Below are positions 47,138 to 59,008 of a DNA stretch of 64,000 bases, in pieces. Positions within the stretch are counted from its first letter, which is position 1; every line of letters begins with the position of its first letter. The DNA comes from Chrysoperla carnea (Eukaryota > Arthropoda > Insecta > Neuroptera > Chrysopidae), in contig NC_058339.1 of assembly GCF_905475395.1 (NCBI RefSeq), forward strand, positions 15,570,001 to 15,634,000, given 5' to 3'. The notes under the pieces were generated by a model. It had not been told where the DNA came from, searched no databases, and worked only from the letters and a program-made list of their open reading frames with translations. The translations under genes and the position numbers were made by a program.

Positions 47138-47419
47138 TTTTAAGCAAACAAAGAACAATTGTTCTCGACTTATCAATAAATGCAGACTAATCTTTTGTAA
47201 GATGATGTTCTTCTTATCACAAAATAGTTGTTTATTTCAATTTTGACATATGTCATGCGGTACTTCAGATTATTTAAATAAAAAATCCTGTAGGTGTCAG
47301 TAATTTACAGAGCCTATTTGGTGACATGATGGAAATATGAAATTACGCGGTTTAAATAAAAATTATTACTTTGTCGAGCGTGGTTGTACTCTAATATTTT
47401 ATCATCAGAACCGTAACGA

Positions 47420-48060
47420 GGGTACATTAATTTTGGTCATATTTTTCAAATTTGTGATCAAAATTTATCTAGCTCTATTAAATTTCAAGAATGTGCAGTC
47501 CTGGTCCCGGAATGAAGCACATAAGAGATAGTAAAGAGATAGCGAGCGAAAAACTGCCTATGTTATCCAAAAAAATAATTTTTTTACTTTATGACGTCAT
47601 CAGAATAAAAAAATTAAATTTTGCTCTATCACATCCAAATTTTATCCAATTTTTATAAACCAAGTATGTAATCCTACTTAATTTGGGTCGTACTTTTCTA
47701 ATTTGTGATCAAAATTAACTTAGCTCTAACAGGTTTCAAGAATGTGGAGACCTAGTCCCGGAATGAAGCACAAAAGTGATAGCTAGCGAAAAACTGACAA
47801 CACAGTTGAAAAGAATGACCCAAAATTAGTGGATATCAAAAAAATTCCAACAACATCGGATTAAATTTGCCTGTGTTATCAAAAAAAATAGAATTTTTTA
47901 ACTTATTGACGTCATCAGAATCCAGAAAATTTAAGTTTGCTCTATCACATCCAAATTTTATCCAATTTTGAGAAACTAAGTATGTAATCCTACTTAATTT
48001 GGGTCATACTTTTCCAATTTGTGATCCAAATTAACCAAGCTGTAATAGGTAGAGTCCTGT
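47420..48060 (-). repeat. Satellite-like repeat S1, reversed, about two units
   Basis: Reversed blocks TTTGTGATCAAAATTTATCT, CACATCCAAATTTTATCCAA (twice), ATGACGTCATCAGAAT and TTGACGTCATCAGAATC, with GCTAGCGAAAA between. It lies upstream of TXNDC17, between it and the YIPF3 3' end. Confidence 0.8.
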
Positions 48061-48539
48061 GTCACAATACTGAGTAAATAAAAAACATTCATTGTAGAAA
48101 TTTTTATTCAGTTCGATTGGTTTGAATAATACAATAATTAACTACATTTTCAACTTAATATTTAAATCATTAACAATTAATATTTCAACCATTTTTAAAA
48201 TATATTTTAAATTTGACAAATCATTTTTTACATTTCTAAATAAAAAACGTTAAAGAAATTCATTCTGTCGAATAATTCACTCAATTCACTCAATACTATT
48301 TATTTCAATATAAATAAAAGCCTCAAAATGAATACATGAAAATTTGGTATACCGGAAATTTTATATAGGGTGTACGTACAAAATGGATCGCCTGCTGAAA
48401 ATGCATTATGCAGTTAGTTAACACTTAGTAATATAACATTCCGGAGTGAAAACTTCATTTCTATTTATAATAATTATCAAAAATTTATACTGCCTTAACA
48501 ACTACAAGTTAGCGCAATATTAACGTCATGATTTAAATT

Positions 48540-48700
48540 CTTTATACAGGATGGCCATTTAAATGTTTTAACAGTTCCAGATAAACGGAACTTTCTCTTT
48601 TGTCTTTTCTTTCAATGGAAAAATCAGTGGAGTCTAACAGGTATGGTTTACATTTTTTACTCGTGGCGTTGAAATATTAGCGTTAAAATTCCGTAACTAA
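48540..48700 (+). repeat. Dispersed repeat R3
   Basis: AGTCTAACAGGTATGGTTTA-CATTTTTTACTCGTGGCG and AATATTAGCGTTAA recur reversed at 57370-57470 (TTAACGCTAAGATGTCAGCG, CATACCTGTTAGACT). One copy is just 3' of YIPF3, the other in MGRN1 intron 9. Confidence 0.6.
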
Positions 48701-48718
48701 CAAAAGAACGTTTTGAAA

Positions 48719-49384
48719 CTAAAGATGTTTATGTTTTGCAACAGAATTTCCAGCTATTCCATATATAAACGTTTTATGCATATACGTAAAATGTATAAAT
48801 ATGAGAAATAGTAAGTGTAATGTAGCAATTAAACTGCAAACAATCAATCGTGCAGCAGGAAGTGGTATCGACATAAGAAATACCAAAGCAATTCGAAGTG
48901 CACTCAATCCACCAAATATCAAAAAACAAACAAAGAAAAACACATTACTTTTCTCTTGATACAACAGCAACGAAACACTCAATGTTAGAACATGTCCAAA
49001 TAAACTGTAACCAATTAACGAGACTGTTTCTAAAAATGTATTTTTCGATTTACCGATTCGGCTAACTGCATAACATAATATAGGCATTACAATTGAATAA
49101 ATTAATAAAGTTTCAGTAGGCGATACTTGAGAAGCTGCGTACGAAACTTTCGATGAATGGCCATAATGTAATATTGCAGCCATAAATAATAATGCTAATG
49201 ATGGACCTAAGAGATCAACATAAATTTTACAATATTTACTTCCTGCTATCGGTGGGACAAACGATCCTAAAATTCGATACGGTAACTCTCTTGGATTTAC
49301 CCAAAATAATTTTAAATATTTATTTTTACGATTACTAGAGTAATCGTCATTACCAATGAAAATCACTGAAGTATCTCTCGCCAT
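48719..49384 (-). CDS. YIPF3: YIPF3-like Golgi Yip1-domain membrane protein
   Basis: Single-exon frame of 221 aa starting ATG at 49384. The cytosolic N-terminus (MARDTSVIFIGNDDYSSNRK...FWVNPRELPYRILGSFVPP) is short for the family; human YIPF3 is about 350 aa. Five hydrophobic segments follow, at roughly residues 55-73, 90-107, 120-140, 147-170 and 180-200. 'SLIGYSLFGHVLTL', 'FGGLSALRIALVF' and 'LIVCSLIATLHLLFLIFIHF' match the YIPF3 core ([35 protein letters not shown]). YIPF3 pairs with YIPF4 in Golgi membranes. The gene is the last of a tight minus-strand run: only 89 nt separate it from the NCBP2AS2 stop. Confidence 0.88.
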   Translation of the reverse strand: MARDTSVIFIGNDDYSSNRKNKYLKLFWVNPRELPYRILGSFVPPIAGSKYCKIYVDLLGPSLALLFMAAILHYGHSSKVSYAASQVSPTETLLIYSIVMPILCYAVSRIGKSKNTFLETVSLIGYSLFGHVLTLSVSLLLYQEKSNVFFFVCFLIFGGLSALRIALVFLMSIPLPAARLIVCSLIATLHLLFLIFIHFTYMHKTFIYGIAGNSVAKHKHL

Positions 49385-49473
49385 TATAGAAAATTGTTTA
49401 AATGCTACATTAATTTTATTTTAAAATTTAATACAGAATTTAAATATTGAGATAAATTTTATGTGATCAATTA

Positions 49474-49719
49474 TTATTTTTTAAATTTATCTTTTGCATC
49501 TTGAATTTCTTCTTTAACATTGCTAGAAAGTCTTTGTAAAAATGATTTTATATCGAATTTCGAGATTTTTTTCACGGTTTCTGTTTCAGTAATCTGTTTT
49601 CCTCTATTCATAAACTCCACAGTTATTTGTGCAGCTCGCCGAATTGGATACGATTCACTTAATCGTTCAATCAACTTCTCATTGTTTGACAAATATCGAA
49701 ATATAAAACGAAACACCAT
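49474..49719 (-). CDS. NCBP2AS2: NCBP2AS2-like small protein
   Basis: 81 aa, ATG at 49719. The N-terminal block 'LSNNEKLIERLSESYPIRRA-AQITVEF' matches the conserved 'LVERLSESRPIRRAAQLTA' of the human NCBP2AS2 (KRASIM) microprotein; the rest is lysine-rich and predicted helical, ending QDAKDKFKK. The function is poorly known in any animal; human work links it to mitochondria and to KRAS. Its ATG lies just 7 nt after the MED9 stop, in another frame, and the next gene YIPF3 starts 89 nt after its own stop. It could be translated from a shared transcript. Confidence 0.85.
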   Translation of the reverse strand: MVFRFIFRYLSNNEKLIERLSESYPIRRAAQITVEFMNRGKQITETETVKKISKFDIKSFLQRLSSNVKEEIQDAKDKFKK

Positions 49720-49726
49720 ATTAATT

Positions 49727-51843
49727 TTATGCTTTAATTGAATCTAATGAACACATGTGACGATACTTTTGTAATAATTCTTGTTTTAAACGTAGTTGAG
49801 TTTTTAATGCTTCCAATCTTTGTAATTGTTGTTCACGGCTAAATTCAATACCAGGCAAACGTCGTATCTATAAAATATTTAGAATAGGTAATTAATTTTA
49901 ATATTTTTAAAATAAAAACCATGGTAACATGGTTTTGGTAAATTTCGTATGCTTAGGAATATAATCCACAGACTATATAGTCTAAGATCCCAATTAGGAT
50001 CGACCTTCACCCATCTGTTTACCGGATGAAAGTTACTTTTTATGAAATATAAAATGTTAACAAATATCCCTGCAATGGGTTGCCTAAAAAAATGTGGTCC
50101 AGACTACTTTTAGTGAAAATATCAAGAGTAAAATTTTTAGAAATTTTTCACTGACTTGCATATCTTACGAATTTTGATCTACTCGAAAGTAAAAGCCATA
50201 AAGAATATGCAGCAGCTATGTTGTCTGCCTTTTTTCGTTCACTATTATCGCATTTATACAAGTTGAAAATAGTAATTACGTGCATCTGTTAATTCATTGA
50301 CTCGCATATCTAAATAAAGATAATTTTGTTACAATTACGGTGGCATATGATTGGCCACAAAATATTGGTCAAAAATAATGTTTACAAGCTTTCCAAGTTT
50401 TGATATTTATATTAAAAATGGTCTGGACCATATTTTTAAAGGCAACCCGTTACAGGAATATTTGTTAATATTTTACATTTCATAAAAAATAACTTTCATT
50501 CGGTAAACAGATGGGTGAAGGTCGACCCTAATTCGGATCTTGTACTAATAGTTTTTAATTTAAAACAGATCTGCAACTCCCTGTAAAAATTTTACTATTT
50601 TGGTTCTCTAAAGGTGTCTTTCTCCAGGTACTTCCTCTACACGTTATATTCGTGTAGGGCCATCTATTAGTTTTGATAATAATTTATCCATTTCAATGGT
50701 TGTTGGGGAAACAATATTTTATATATTTTTAAATAAATAAACAATACGTCTTTCAAAATTCGTTTGCTTGTCATTAAAATTCGTTAAATTTCTTTGTGTG
50801 TATTCTCAATTGATTGTCTTAATTAACATTTTGTGGATTATTTGAATAGTGACATTATTTAAGTATTTTGGCCGTTTTCATTGTGCCCTGTTCATTAACT
50901 AATTAGTGTAATTTAGTCGTTTTAGATGTGTTTATATTATTTTCCGATTTTTTTATGGCTGAGTTTACTATATAAACTACCGGACTTGTTTCTTTCAGAT
51001 TGTATTTAACGCAGTCGGGTTTTTGATTTTTTAATTATTTATATTATTTAGAAAATGCTTTTTAGATGTATGCGTAAAAGTAGTTCTAAGCAGTGTTGGT
51101 AAAGTTTTATTAATATATTCTTTTTAAAGTTTAATTTCGCAAGTATCCAATTTTCTTCTTTGTCTGTGTACAAATTGGTTAAGAATCTCGAAACAGAATC
51201 CGTAAAAGGGCATTATTTATATAAAAACTCGGAATAATATGTAGATTGTGCTGGTTTACGTCTAAATTAAACTAAATTTATAACTAGGTGAACAAGAAAA
51301 ATGGTCAAGTAAATGATAAAACTCTTGCACAAACAGGCTTCGATACAGAGAAAGATTTCGAAAAAATATATTTATTTTCATTTTATTTCTATAGATGCTT
51401 TTAAAAATAACAATACAAAGAACAAATATCAATTAATTTTGAAAATTTTTAAAAGAAAGAAAGGAAAGTTTTATTATTTTGAAAGATCGATTAACACAAT
51501 TCTTAAGACTATATAACTAAAAAAACACTGGTAATTTACCTGTGCTCTCGCTTGATCAAGTTTCTTTTGCAATTCTAATACTTTTTGTGAACAATCTTGC
51601 GATTCCCGTGCTTTTGCTGCGTTATCGTGAGGATCTCTTTCTACACTACAATAATTACGAAATAGGTTATCCAAAAATATATCAAATATACGTCATTTCA
51701 ACTATAGACAATAAACTCAAAATATTTTATAAATACCTGCGAATGATTTCGTAAATAACGGGCAATATTTCAAAATCTAATTCTTCAATATTTATTTGGG
51801 TAGTGTTTCTATTATTGAGCTCATTGGATTCGGAAACCTCCAT
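49727..51843 (-). CDS. MED9: Mediator complex subunit 9
   Basis: Three exons: 51843-51737, 51645-51540 and 49867-49727 (TAA), giving 117 aa. MEVSESNELNNRNTTQIN is a variable head; 'EELDFEILPVIYEIIRSVER' and 'KVLELQKKLDQARAQIRRLP-GIEFSREQQLQRLEALKTQL' followed by 'RLKQELLQKYRHMC' match the MED9 C-terminal coiled-coil domain (human 'LPLVHNII', 'MPGIHLSPEQQ', 'NELLQKYKSLC'). The family is part of the Mediator middle module, which links transcription activators to RNA polymerase II in the nucleus. Intron 2 (49868-51539) contains a large fold-back element. The start is head to head with MGRN1, about 860 bp away. Confidence 0.92.
49972..50551. mobile_element. Fold-back element with about 140-bp arms in MED9 intron 2
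   Basis: The left arm AAGATCCCAATTAGGATCGA, CCTTCACCCATCTGTTTACC ... GGGTTGCCTAAAAAAATGTG, GTCCAGAC is mirrored at 50405-50551 (GTCTGGACCATATTTTTAAA, GGCAACCC ... CAGATGGGTGAAGGTCGACC). About 280 bp lie between the arms, without a coding frame. Confidence 0.8.
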
Positions 51844-52704
51844 TGTAACATCTTTTTCTTATAAATATTAACGAATAAAGGAAACAATGTTAAGTTCCCT
51901 GCAGTTTCTAAAATAAAATTATGAGAGAAGATATAATTTAAGCATATTATATAAAATTTATTCGAAACTCTTAAAATTTAACAAATTGAATCAACAAATT
52001 TATCAATTATTCATCAATATTTTGTATTTTTAAAATAATTAAGAAATAAGAACTAATGGCTACCTAAGATAAGGGTGCGTTCAACGACTCATTAAAACGA
52101 ATTAGGAACCAATCTACCAACAATATTGGGCTTGTACAAAATAACAATGCGCATTCACCTTTGCGGTCGGCCAAAAAGAGCTTTTCTGCTTAACATCGAT
52201 CATATTATCTTTATTCAGATAACCATGCTGCAATTAGAATATTAGATGCATAGTGTCAAAGGTGGTACATATGTCCATTCGATGAGGATGAAAGAAACGA
52301 TGACGATGTTTTCTAAATGGTCTAGAAAGACTAAACCTGACTGAACTTTGAGAAAATGATGACCTTTGCTAAGAGCTGAATAAAGCACAAATGAAATCTT
52401 CAAATACTCCTCAGTTAGTGAAATCTCTGCTAACCAAATCCTTTAATTTAACTACATACTACAATTAGCATCTATTATATTTATAGATCTATGGTTACAG
52501 TCCAATATCAGACTAGCGAGTTCATGATTTACTGACATATTCGAGAACATTATACAGACAGGATAAATACAAGATTATTAGACATGTTATGACAACTGAC
52601 ATGTAAATATCTATATTAATTGTGAATCGTAATTTATTGTGAAAATTAGTTTATTGTAAGTTTGTACATAAAATTAATTGGTTAAAGTTATCGAAATTGT
52701 ACCA
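51844..52704. promoter_or_regulatory. Shared upstream region of MED9 and MGRN1
   Basis: The 861 bp between the two start codons must hold both promoters and leaders, unless leaders are spliced. It is AT-rich, with more balanced sequence at 52060-52400. I see no clear TATA box or known factor site; a short T-rich block precedes MED9, and AATTGTACCAATGGG is a reasonable start context for MGRN1. Confidence 0.45.
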
Positions 52705-55700
52705 ATGGGTGCGTTGACAAGTCGTCAAAATGCTGGTGCAGATAATGAAGCAGATAATGTATCAAATCATGCCTACAAATATCCACCTAGATCTGGTAAG
52801 TAAATTGAAAGTAATCGAGAATATTATGTATAACTAACTTAATTTAATAAATACAGGAAACTATTTCGGGAGTCATTTTATCATGGGCGAAGAAAAATTT
52901 GACACACCTCAACCAGAAGCTTACTTATTTGGTGAAAATGCAGATTTAAACTTTTTGGGAAGTCGACCTACACCTTTCCCATATCAACAACCCCAAGGCA
53001 ATGAACCTACTAAAACATTAAAAAGTCTGGTAAATATTCGCAAAGAATCTTTAAGATTTGTTCGAGCTCCGTCCGATATTGGTAAAATATCAGCTGTTGG
53101 ATTGCAAGGTGATGTTGAAACCACGAAAGGAGTATTATTTAATATTGAATTCATTTTTGATTGTGATGCTCGATGCGCAATTACAATACATTATTTTTGT
53201 TCGGAAGAAGTCACTCCAAATGGATTAGTGTGAGTATAAATATATATTTCAATCATGTATGCAAAGAAAATTTAGGAATCGTTTGATATTTCATAATTTT
53301 GGATGGTTAACTAGTGGAATCTTATAACGTATGGTAGCTAACTGACCCAAAATAAGGATTGACAGTTTGTTTAATTGATCTAATTTGATTAACAGCATAA
53401 ATCTTTGATATAATTATGTTTTGCAGTTTTTTTGCAACTTTATCATGTGTTTCCAAACCCGTTATTTTTCTGAAATGTGTAAATATTTTACAAAAGACCA
53501 AAATTAACAATAGGGTATTCCACTATTTTTGAAAAAGTACTTTAAAATGTTGATTTTGCTAATAAAAAGGCACCAAAGATTTATTTCGGAAAAATACACA
53601 CCCTTTCTTGCCAAAAACTTAAATTAAATTTTAAACCTTTTTTAAACTTTCAAAAACGCGGGCATCCAATTTGATGACGTAATATGGGTATCACTATACG
53701 AAATAACACAAATAATTTTGACAGATGTATTCATAGACATCTGATTATTATAAATATTAATACTTATTATCTACGTATATATTATACCCAGCTGTCTACA
53801 CTGAACTAACTGATGGTCTATGACTCATACCGCTATGACATCACAGCAGGGCTTACCCGCGTTTTAGGTCACTTGATATACAGTTTAAAAATTTCGATTT
53901 TTAATTTTAATATTTTACAAGAAAAATGTGCTTTTATGACTCGAAATCAGAACATTTAAGTAAATTTTTACATAAATTTTAACTTTTTTCAAATTTCATG
54001 ATTTATTTTTGACGATAATACCCTATTATTGGTAAAAAGAACGAAAAGTCCTAATCAATTAATTACAAACGCTTTTTATTTTCATTTATAGTTATACACC
54101 CAGAGATCCTTATATGAGCTCAGAAACATTCCACTATAAACGAGGCGCTAATCAACAATTTTGTCAACCAATGCATGTATTCAATCCAACAAAATATACA
54201 GAAGATGAGCTTCTTTACAATCCAGATAAAGAAATTATTCCCATCGCTATTCATTGTGTTGCTGAAGAAGGATCTGATGGTAATTTAATTTTCTTAAGTT
54301 AAAAAACTTAACTTTCATCAATAATTTTCAACAAGGAATAAAATTTATTGTTTTCTTTTAGAACCAAAACAATCTCATACTACAATTGCAGTAGTGGAAA
54401 AACACACAGATGGTTCATATGTTTTGAAAGGTTTAAAACAAAAGTTGTTTGTCGATGGATTATGTTATTTGTTACAAGAAATTTACGGGATAGAGAATAA
54501 AAATATGGATACTAAGGTATATTTAAAAAATATATTCACTATTATAGACGCTAAGACAGGCCCATGCGAAATTCGTCATGTTAAACATTTAAAATTTAAC
54601 ACTCATTTCACTTTTTGTTTTGCATACGCTTGCAATTAAGCCGTGGATTGTGGTTCGTAAATAATTGATTTACGTAAATAAATTATACCTCACATACATA
54701 TTTTTTTTGCAGAATAATTGCGATGATGAAATGGAGGATAATGGATCTGAATGTGTAATATGTATGTGTGATGTTCGCGATACTCTAATATTGCCGTGTC
54801 GTCATTTATGTTTGTGTAATTCTTGTGCTGATGCATTGCGTTATCAAGCAAGCAGTTGTCCAATTTGTCGAGCCCCATTTAGAGCATTGTTACAAATTCG
54901 TGCACTTCAAAAGAGTATGAGTATTATTCAAGCTCCAGCAAGTCCACCAGATGTAAGTTAACTATAAATCATTCTAATAAATTTTATTTGTATCATTTTA
55001 AAAAAATACCGTGGACAAAGATACCAATTCGTAATTCAAATTCCATTTCGATTTTTTTTCTTCATCTCCATATACCTACCGGTATTGTTAACTAATTCAT
55101 TTTATCATTTATTTTGTTTATTAGGGTAGTTGTGCCAATATTCCTGCAGGTTATGAAGCCGTATCTTTAATTGAAGCTTTAAATGGGCCATGTGTTCCAA
55201 GACAACCACCATCTGCACCCTGTGAACTAATTGAAACTCCTGAAAATGAATCGTCAATTCAAGCAGCTGAAATTCTTAATCGGTAAGATTATTATATTAA
55301 CTTCTTTTGGATTTTGAGAGGTGTTATCGAAGATTATGAAAAAGTAGAATGCCGGTTTGTGTTAAAAATATATCCTTCTCCTGACGGGGCATAAAATTTT
55401 GAAAATGTAATCTAAGTTACTAATTTTTTAGATCAAATTTGGATCGTACTTCAATAAAAGGTAGTCCAAAAGATTCGGAACTAAAACAAAATCGTGAACG
55501 ATCTGGATCCAGCCAAACACCAGAGGTATTTTAGATAATTTATTTACAAAAAATTATATTAAAATGATGATAATTTTCATTTATAGTTTCGAATGTCAGT
55601 GTTAATGCAACGCGATGAAGATAATAAAGAAACATCTCATTCACCATTGCTTGCACCCCAAAAATCACAATCCAACAATAAATTGACTGATACACGAAAT

Positions 55701-58700
55701 CAAAATTCTAGATCAAATAAATGTACAAGACCACGAGATTCACTTCGTTTAGTTAATGAAAAAACAAATTTGGAAAAAGAGGATGTAAGTATTTATCATT
55801 TTTCATTCTTTTATTCACAGTTACTGTCAAACTCGACTTAAATCATTTATGTAAGTACAATTCAGATTAGCGAGTCTTCTGACTGGACTCTGCTTCCATT
55901 TCTTCTTTTTTAAAGAGAATCTTTATACGTTCTGTGTCACCAATAACCTCGTAGAATCTTGTAACTTCATTATGGCTATCAAGAATTATCGTGATCATAA
56001 AGAATTCTTCCTTTCAAGAGACAGGTTACTATTTAATGGAGAACTGAGAATCTAGGTGAATACATATAATTTTTGTTCGAAACTTTTTCTCCAAATTCAG
56101 TATTAAATCAATCCTAAAATGATATATGTCGGAAGTTAATGAAACTTTAGGATGTTGTCAATGCCAATTTTACATATACAAACCATTTACGGTAAAATTG
56201 AACAAGAGAAATCGTAAGATCCCGCGTATTTTTGCATAATTTTCATTAATTATATCTCTTAAAGGGTGCAAATCTAAATGTTTCCTTTTTAATGTAGGAA
56301 AACTATGACCTTTTGAATAAATTTTTAAAAAAATAGTAGTTAACTGTGACCCATGATGCTGCCATACTACTTCAAAAATAAAATAAGACTTTGTATATCA
56401 CAGTTCATCCTAAATGAATTCTTTTACATATTCATTTATTTATGTTCCATTATTAAATAAAAGGTACAAGATGATGATAGCGAGGGAGAGAAAATGTCAC
56501 CATTATTGGACAATTCAATTGGATTACAATTTAATTCATCAGCACCACCATTACATATGGCAGCTGTTATTGAACCAATTGATGATACTGATACTGAACA
56601 TGATGATAATAACACCATGACGATGACTACTACATCATCAAGTGCATATGTTGATAAAGGTACTAATTGAAATGTTTTTCTTAATATATTTTTTTATTTT
56701 TGTACATAAACAAACAATATAATATTATGTTTTATAAATAATAATCATTGGTGTTATTGTGTATTATATTAAATATTATATATATTTTATTTTATTATTA
56801 TTATTTATTAGAGTTATTCCTGCATATTTTATCAATGTCTTCCAATATAAGAGGCTACAATTCTAAAACATGAATCATAGAATATCATTTACACAGGGTG
56901 CTTTTTTAACTTGACATATGACGCGTGAAACTCGAAAAATAAGTTTAATCGAGGCAAATGCTTCAAACAACAAATATTAATTTCAAAGGCACACATCTTT
57001 TGTGGATATTAAATCCAATCTAAGTTTTCCGGTTCAATTAAATTCACACTCTAATTCATAAAGCAAGCATTAGACACTTTAATGATTATGCTAAGTACAC
57101 TTTAAATTAGAAAGTAGATCTTTATAAAAATGCACACATTTTTTGCTTGAAACATTTCTTTGTAAACCGAATAGTTTAGACAGTAATTGATAGAAAAAAT
57201 ACCCTATAAGACACTACATGTCATAGCTTTTTGCATGTTTCTTCATTCAATTTGAACAAAAATAGAAAGTATTTATAGAAAAACAAACCGTTTTTATTGC
57301 AAAATTTTTCAACTTAAAAAAGACACCCTGTATATAAATGAAGGTTTCATAACAACGCTTTTAACGCTAAGATGTCAGCGCCATGAGTAAAAAAATGTAA
57401 ACCATACCTGTTAGACTCAGCTAATTTTTTCATTGAATGAAAAGGCAAAAGGTACTTACTGTTTTATACATTTTAATGTACTGTGCCATATTTGCTCCTA
57501 TAGTCTTTTACTTAAACGGTATAGTGACCCAATGAAAAATAGTCTAACGACAAAAGTTGTTTAAAATGTTCCAAAATATGAGATCCAATAAGTTTCAAAT
57601 CAAATATTTGATCTAAAGCTCACATTAAGACATTGAGGGTTAATTTCAAACATATTAAATTTTCGTCAAAATTAGGATTTTTCTTCTTCAATAACCTGTT
57701 GTTCAAAAACGATGAGTTTTAGGAAAAAAGTGACAAAAAATGCTTATATTAGCGCAAAATATAAAGTTTAATGACCGTTTTCTCAAATTTCATAATTTTT
57801 CAGCAGAAATTGATTGGGTGAATTTCTAAGCGCTTGTGAAATCATAGTAAAAGCACTATTCAACATGACTTTGTTCTACACACTCATACGAAAAATCATA
57901 TTGTTCCATAGAATTGCAACCTTTTGACCTTTATCCGACTTCATTTCTTAGATTATTAGTATTAGTTGAGATCATTGCTTTGAAATTATTTTGATGTGCA
58001 TGTGTTGAAGAAAGCTGTTTTTCATATGGTAAAGGATAAAATACATTATTATACTGGCTTTTTAAATCAATTATTTTGTGGAAATAAAAACAATTGTGTT
58101 GATAATTGTAAATAAGCTTTTTTTTCTTGATTTAGAATGAAAATGTGAACAACAAAAGTTGTTTAAATGTAAGCAAAAATTTTAAAATACACGTTTTTTG
58201 CTACATATTAGGTTTTCGAATTCAATTTTTTGGAAACTGTAGATTTGTTATTAACAAATTTACATTTTTTTAGAGGCTTAACACAACATTTTAAATAATT
58301 TTTTTATAATAATTAACTTTTTAGCAATTATTAGACTGGAAGATGGTGACAAATTTCACTCTACAATTTTCTTCTTGGAAGCTTACGCTTTTCAAGAGAA
58401 CTGAAAGATAACTAAAATCTAGTTATTATTGGTGAAAAATTATGAGAAGTTTCCGGGTGATCATGATATCGAAAATTTCATTTTAAATTGATTTAATTCT
58501 ATTTTCCTGCTTGCTTTGAGTGTTAGTTTCAAAAATAAATTTTAATATTTAATTTTAAAAAATCATAAATGATTATCAATCGCTTAATATGATGACATTG
58601 TTTTGGTTTATTTAAAAAATCTTTTGTTTATTAGTCACAAAAAATCAACCATTGAAAAAAGATGAAGGTACTCTTACAACACGAGAAGAACAACATGGTG

Positions 58701-59008
58701 ACGATTCTGATTATTATACACCCGAAGAACCAGCTCCAGCTGTATTGAGTCCACTGTATAATGAAAAAGAACGTCCTAGTACTGCTCCTCCATCAGCAAC
58801 GACAATTACAAACAATAGTAGTTTATGTTCCATAGATAATACTCCATTACGACATCCACTTGGTGCTTCTCTTCCAGGAACTCCATTGAGTCATTTAAGT
58901 GCTCGGAGTAGTGGCGATAGTTACAGTAGTAGTAGCTCAACTCGACAATTACTCACTGTTATACCGAATAATGATTCACAAGATACAGATACTGATGTTC
59001 ATATTTAA
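52705..59008 (+). CDS. MGRN1: E3 ubiquitin-protein ligase MGRN1 (mahogunin)
   Basis: Ten exons: 52705-52795, 52857-53229, 54092-54279, 54362-54516, 54713-54952, 55125-55282, 55432-55525, 55587-55784, 56464-56659 and 58635-59008 (TAA); all phases fit and give 688 aa. MGALTSRQN carries a glycine at position 2 suited to myristoylation. 'HFIMGEEKFDTPQPEAYLFG-ENADLNFLGSRP' and 'YKRGANQQFCQPMHVFNP' form the MGRN1 family domain. Exon 5 encodes the C3HC4 RING finger CVICMCDVRDTLILPCRHLC-LCNSCADALRYQ...CPICR, then 'IPAGYEAVSLIEALNGP'. A P-S-A-P motif in exon 6 (near 55209-55220) fits the known binding of MGRN1 to TSG101. The tail is long, serine- and acid-rich. The family ubiquitinates TSG101 and others in endosomal sorting. 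The exon 9 start after AAAAG is the least certain junction. Confidence 0.93.
53505..54027. mobile_element. MITE-like insertion in MGRN1 intron 2
   Basis: AACAATAGGGTATTCC at the left and GATAATACCCTATTATTG at the right are inverted. The pair brackets about 500 bp with no coding frame. Ends and target duplication are not clear. Confidence 0.35.
56660..58634 (+). other. MGRN1 intron 9, repeat-containing
   Basis: Nearly 2 kb between exons 9 and 10. It contains reversed copies of R3 (57370-57470) and of the segment shared with 44525-44650 (57840-57960). The rest is AT-rich. No further exon was seen. Confidence 0.5.
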
